Origin: Candidatus Saccharimonadota bacterium
Lineage (GTDB): Bacteria > Patescibacteriota > Saccharimonadia > Saccharimonadales > Saccharimonadaceae
NCBI GenBank assembly: GCA_900555265.1
Contig: UNSL01000001.1
Location: 62,001-126,000 of the forward strand
Length of the DNA: 64,000 nucleotides
Reading direction: 5' to 3'
The position numbers and the translations under genes are program-made. The notes beneath the pieces are model-generated. The model was not told where the DNA came from and did no database searches. It worked only from the letters and a program-made list of their open reading frames with translations. Positions within the stretch are counted from its first letter, which is position 1. Each line of letters opens with the position of its first letter. Below, piece by piece: positions 61,032 through 64,000 of the stretch.

Positions 61032-61748
61032 TTATTTCTCGCCAGATTCTTTATATTTAGCAATTGCAGCACGAGCAGCTTGCTGCTGGGCAACTTGCTT
61101 AGATGGACCAATGCCTCGCCCCATCATATTATCGCCAACAAAAACCCCAAGAGTAAAGACTTTGTCGTGGTCTGGACCTTCTTCGCTCAGGACTTTATAT
61201 ACCGGCGTTTGATTGTCAACTCGCTGAGAAATCTCCTGCAAATATGACTTCGGATCGCGCCAACTGCCAGACTCCAAAATTCCATCCAGCTTAACAATTA
61301 TATGCTTGTGAATAAAATCGCGAGCATCGTCAAAGCCACGTTCCAAATAAATAGCGCCGATTACCGCCTCAAACGCATTAGCTAAAATCTGTAAATGTGC
61401 TCGCTCCGAGCCGTTCTTCTCGCCCTTTGACATACGGATCAGCGAACCATAACCCAATTTATCGCCAGCATCACCAATACTTTCCGTTCGCACCAAAGCT
61501 GCCCGCCAAGCAGTCAAAATTCCCTCTGGCTCAGAAAAATGCGTAAACAAATATTCCGTTACCGCCAATTCCAAAACCGCATCACCTAAGAATTCCAAGC
61601 GCTCATTGTGGTGATGAACGGATTTTCGATGCTCATTCACATAGCTGCGGTGAGTCAAAGCCGTTATTAGTAAATCCAAATTCGTAAATTCAAAACCTAA
61701 TTTTTCGCGCGCAAAATCTTGATATGGCGCAGTGTTCATTCCGTTCAT
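61032..61748 (-). CDS. rnc: Ribonuclease III
   Basis: RNase III cuts double-stranded RNA during rRNA and mRNA processing. The 238-aa protein has the catalytic signature NERLEFLGDAVLEL near residue 44, the second acidic site in ANAFEAVIGAIYLERGFDDA, and a C-terminal dsRNA-binding domain (DPKSYLQEISQ..., GIGPSKQVAQQQAARAAI). It follows the NUDIX gene directly and precedes khpA. The large cassette hairpins are potential substrates. Confidence 0.96.
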   Translation of the reverse strand: MNGMNTAPYQDFAREKLGFEFTNLDLLITALTHRSYVNEHRKSVHHHNERLEFLGDAVLELAVTEYLFTHFSEPEGILTAWRAALVRTESIGDAGDKLGYGSLIRMSKGEKNGSERAHLQILANAFEAVIGAIYLERGFDDARDFIHKHIIVKLDGILESGSWRDPKSYLQEISQRVDNQTPVYKVLSEEGPDHDKVFTLGVFVGDNMMGRGIGPSKQVAQQQAARAAIAKYKESGEK

Positions 61749-62243
61749 TTATAAGTTCTCCTGTCTAATTCGTTTCATCGCCAAAAGAATCAGCTTGCCA
61801 ATATCTTCATATTCAACTTCATCCAGCGCCTCATGAAAACTAAACCATTTAAGACCATTCATCCATTCCTCCTTTTGGAGTTTCTCATTAGGATCCAGCG
61901 CCTTAACTAGATAAACTTGCGTTGTCATCAATACCAATTTATCGATTCGACGATAACGAAAATTCACCTTGCCCAGCCAGCCGTGCAGTTCAATTTTCTT
62001 CAGTCCAGTTTCCTCGCCGATTTCCCTACGAGCCGTCACTTGAGCTGTTTCACCTGGCTCAATATGACCTTTCGGAATTGTCCAGCGGTCGCGAGCGTCT
62101 TGATATAGCAAAAATTCCGCCTCGCCCTTTTTATTACGACGAAAAATCACACCACCGGCAGTTGGCTCGCGTACAATTTCCTGAATCAATGGCTTCTTGC
62201 TGCCACCAAAATATTTTTTTATCTTATCAAAGTTGCTTGTTCT
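61749..62243 (-). CDS. NUDIX hydrolase
   Basis: NUDIX enzymes hydrolyse nucleoside diphosphates linked to another group. The 164-aa protein has the full Nudix box GHIEPGETAQVTARREIGEETGL (GX5EX7REUXEEXGU) near residue 60. The substrate is unknown. I prefer the GTG at 62243 because GGAGGAG lies 7 nt upstream; it overlaps the nusB end by 17 nt. The longer frame to 62294 would overlap nusB further and carries no domain. Confidence 0.88.
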   Translation of the reverse strand, partial: RTSNFDKIKKYFGGSKKPLIQEIVREPTAGGVIFRRNKKGEAEFLLYQDARDRWTIPKGHIEPGETAQVTARREIGEETGLKKIELHGWLGKVNFRYRRIDKLVLMTTQVYLVKALDPNEKLQKEEWMNGLKWFSFHEALDEVEYEDIGKLILLAMKRIRQENL

Positions 62244-62685
62244 CACTGTCGGACTCCTCCACGAGAGTACGGAGTGCCGTGCCAAGCACGCCATTCACAA
62301 ACTTACCCGAGTTATCCGAACCGAACGCTTTCGCTAGCTCTACCGCTTCGTTAATTACCACTTTCGGTGGAACGGTATCTGCACAATATAGCAATTCATA
62401 TAAACCAATTCTAAGTACCGCCCGATCAATTCGCGGCAACTGACTAATAGGCCATTCTGGCGCCAATGGCTGCAATTTCTCGTCCAATTGACTCTGCGTC
62501 GAAAGTACGCCACTGATCAAATTATCAATAAATTCAATATCGTCAACCGATGATTTATATTCAGCCAAATTACGCTTTAAAATAGTCTTATAATCAACAT
62601 CGCTATCACCAACCTCTTTGCGAAATTCATGTTCATAAAGTGTTTGCAGTGCGACAATTCGTCCCAAATGACGGTTTGATGCCAT
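62227..62685 (-). CDS. nusB: Transcription antitermination factor NusB
   Basis: NusB with NusE/S10 binds boxA RNA and prevents early termination in rRNA operons. The 152-aa all-helical protein has HLGRIVALQTLYEHEF, LISGVLSTQSQLDEKLQPLAPEWPISQLPRIDRAVLRIGLYELLY and VVINEAVELAKAFGSDNSGKFVNGVLG. It lies 25 nt after rpmF in the same operon. Confidence 0.95.
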   Translation of the reverse strand: MASNRHLGRIVALQTLYEHEFRKEVGDSDVDYKTILKRNLAEYKSSVDDIEFIDNLISGVLSTQSQLDEKLQPLAPEWPISQLPRIDRAVLRIGLYELLYCADTVPPKVVINEAVELAKAFGSDNSGKFVNGVLGTALRTLVEESDSENKQL

Positions 62686-62709
62686 TATTAAGCGTCCTGT
62701 TCGTAATTA

Positions 62710-62856
62710 TTATTTTGTTGTTTTACCAGTTTCACGCTTGGTTGTCTTCACCTTAACTGGTGAAGTTGCGTTAACGCGACGTGCCAATTTTAATACCAAG
62801 TGGCTGCGACGAAGACCAGTTTTACGTGGGCTACTCTGTTTCTTAGGTTGTGCCAT
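62710..62856 (-). CDS. rpmF: 50S ribosomal protein L32
   Basis: This 48-aa basic protein begins MAQPKKQSSPRKTGLRRSHL, which fits bacterial L32 (usual start MAVPKxKxSxSxRxxRRxH). It lacks the four-Cys zinc site found in some L32 proteins. GAGGAG lies 8 nt before the ATG. It heads the rpmF-nusB-nudix-rnc-khpA run. It is too short for many ORF cutoffs and is easily missed. Confidence 0.88.
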   Translation of the reverse strand: MAQPKKQSSPRKTGLRRSHLVLKLARRVNATSPVKVKTTKRETGKTTK

Positions 62857-62898
62857 AATTTATTCTCCTCTTTTAGGTTGTCATAAAACTTACGTACC

Positions 62899-62927
62899 AT
62901 TATACCTTTTTTATTGGACAATCTCAA
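62899..62927 (-). promoter_or_regulatory. rpmF operon promoter
   Basis: On the minus strand TTGAGA (62922-62927), a 17-nt spacer and a perfect TATAAT (62899-62904) precede a leader of about 35 nt with GAGGAG before rpmF. Confidence 0.8.
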
Positions 62928-63000
62928 GAGCTTGTACGTAAATTAGATAATGATACTAACTTTTTACAATAATAAAAGACAAATCGAGATAGATTATTTT

Positions 63001-63999
63001 CTAAACCACAATATTCACCAACTTGCCTGGAACATAAACCATCTTTTTAGGCGGTTTATTGTTTGTGAATTTCTGGACATTTTCATCAGCCAGAGCAGCC
63101 TCTTCAACGCCCTGCTTGTCCATATCACTCGGCAGTTCAAGTTTCGCACGAAGCTTGCCATTCACTTGAACTATAATAGTCATCACGCTACTCTTTAGAT
63201 ATTCTTCGTCCCACTTCGGCCAGTGACCAACGTGAACCGTATCGTCATGACCCATTTCACGCCACAATTCCTCTGTGATATGCGGAGCAAAAGGCGCCAA
63301 AATCTGAATCAAACTTTCTAACGCAAATCGCCACTCGTCCGACATGTCAATCCCATGCGATTCTTTTATTTTATACAGACCATTGACCATTTCCATCATC
63401 GAAGCCACGGCTGTATTAAACTTCTCATCTTCAATATCGCGAGTAACTTTTTTAATTGTCGAGTGAGTTAATCGCAATAGTTCTTGGGTTGTTTTTTCAT
63501 CCATCTCAGGAGAATCACTTGGATTGTTATTCTTATCAACGAACTCCTGAACCAAATTCCATGCTCGGTTTAAGAATCGATAAGTTCCCGGAACGCCACG
63601 AGGATCCCATGGCGCGTCCATGTCATAGGGCGCGATGAACATTTCGTAAACTCGCAGCGCATCAGCGCCGTATCCACTATCCATAATTTCCATTGGATCA
63701 ATGACATTGCCCTTAGACTTGGACATTTTCTGACCGTCTGGGGCCATAATGTATGCATTGTACATCATTCGCTTGAAAGGTTCTGGAGTCGGAACGAGAC
63801 CGAGCTTATAGAAAAATCGCATCCAAAAACGACTATATAGCAAGTGAGCCACGGCGTGGTCGGCGCCATTGTAATAATCAACCGGCATCCAATGGTTAAT
63901 TCTCTCAGGATTCCATGCTTCATTATCATTGTGCGGGTCGAGATATCGTAAGAAATACCAGCTAGAACAAGCATAGCCATCCAAAGTATCGGTCTCGCG
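63001..63999 (-). CDS. leuS: Leucyl-tRNA synthetase, C-terminal part (5' end outside window)
   Basis: LeuRS charges tRNA-Leu. The frame is open to the window edge and begins inside the catalytic domain at RETDTLDGYACSSWYFLRY. KMSKSKGNVIDP lies near base 63720, followed by the anticodon-binding domain (NTAVASMMEMVNGLY, ILAPFAPHITEELW) and the C-terminal VQVNGKLRAKLELP domain that contacts the tRNA elbow. A TTG at 63984 is internal, not the start. About two thirds of the gene lies beyond the window. Confidence 0.96.
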   Translation of the reverse strand, partial: RETDTLDGYACSSWYFLRYLDPHNDNEAWNPERINHWMPVDYYNGADHAVAHLLYSRFWMRFFYKLGLVPTPEPFKRMMYNAYIMAPDGQKMSKSKGNVIDPMEIMDSGYGADALRVYEMFIAPYDMDAPWDPRGVPGTYRFLNRAWNLVQEFVDKNNNPSDSPEMDEKTTQELLRLTHSTIKKVTRDIEDEKFNTAVASMMEMVNGLYKIKESHGIDMSDEWRFALESLIQILAPFAPHITEELWREMGHDDTVHVGHWPKWDEEYLKSSVMTIIVQVNGKLRAKLELPSDMDKQGVEEAALADENVQKFTNNKPPKKMVYVPGKLVNIVV

Positions 64000-64000
64000 T

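Noticed and set aside
1..64000. CRISPR array, insertion sequence, integrase, prophage or rRNA genes
   Set aside because: I looked for regularly spaced repeats, transposase or integrase motifs and rRNA signatures and saw none. The only repeats are those listed near pheT and HIT, and the cassette elements.
1..64000. Reassigned UGA codon as in Gracilibacteria/Absconditabacteria
   Set aside because: UGA ends several complete genes at their expected lengths (for example pepN, dnaE and transketolase C), and no in-frame UGA is needed inside recognised proteins.

Overview
The window looks like chromosome from a Candidatus Saccharibacteria (TM7) cell. That is an inference from several things seen together. 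Gene packing is very tight, with start/stop overlaps of 1-17 nt. The gene set is reduced: central carbon genes, translation and recombination genes, GatCAB, a type IV pilus ATPase and many small membrane proteins, but no amino-acid, nucleotide or lipid synthesis genes. L32 and a (p)ppGpp synthetase are short. UGA is an ordinary stop codon (for example it ends pepN and dnaE), which argues against the Gracilibacteria/Absconditabacteria code. A 60-nt sample of a housekeeping gene gave about 42% G+C by hand count. Most housekeeping genes are on the minus strand.

Layout. 1-2.0 kb: end of a class A penicillin-binding protein. 2.0-8.8 kb (minus): nusA, clpC, membrane metallopeptidase, radA, PIN-TRAM. 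8.9-12.1 kb: membrane-anchored HNH nuclease divergent from pepN. 12.1-15.0 kb: orphan cassette A, an RNase HII-YraN fusion, a VanZ-like protein and L19. 15.2-20.2 kb: malic enzyme, a 523-aa unknown, PilB and a SpoU methyltransferase. 20.2-25.9 kb: cassette B, dnaE, two small membrane proteins, galU. 26.0-29.5 kb: gatC-gatA-(HEPN-like)-gatB. 29.6-34.3 kb: a membrane protein, uvrB, a LOG-like protein and two unknowns. 34.3-41.1 kb: sugar metabolism (PfkB kinase, aldolase, split transketolase, rpe, rpiB, gap), interrupted by plus-strand cassettes C and D. 41.1-47.4 kb: short Rel, ppa, trxB, FKBP, pheT. 47.4-53.8 kb: an accessory island between pheT and pheS, holding an M16-like protein, ASCH, CYTH, a lipase-like hydrolase, HIT, an RclA-like reductase, a broken HIT copy and DUF998. 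53.8-59.7 kb: pheS, aquaporin, rmuC, PAP2, tRNA-Gln, trmD. 59.7-60.4 kb: cassette E. 60.5-64 kb: rpmF-nusB-nudix-rnc-khpA and the 3' part of leuS.

Two global signals stand out. First, most transcription units start with a -10 hexamer exactly 6 nt (sometimes 7-8) before the start codon, so their mRNAs should be leaderless; Shine-Dalgarno sites appear mainly inside operons. Second, five plus-strand cassettes (A-E) break that rule. Each has a TTGACA/T -35, a 17-nt spacer and in four cases an extended -10, then a long structured leader beginning near CUUUUGC or CUUUAC, an orphan protein of 64-193 aa, and a large hairpin at the 3' end. Two leaders (C, D) share a hairpin that buries the Shine-Dalgarno under a GAAA tetraloop. 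This cassette family is my best candidate for an undescribed system.

The pheT/pheS island carries duplicated scraps of both flanking genes, including a slightly diverged pheS tail, which suggests repeated insertion of DNA from related strains at this spot. No gene-free stretch exceeds 300 bases; shorter gaps are described at the cassettes.
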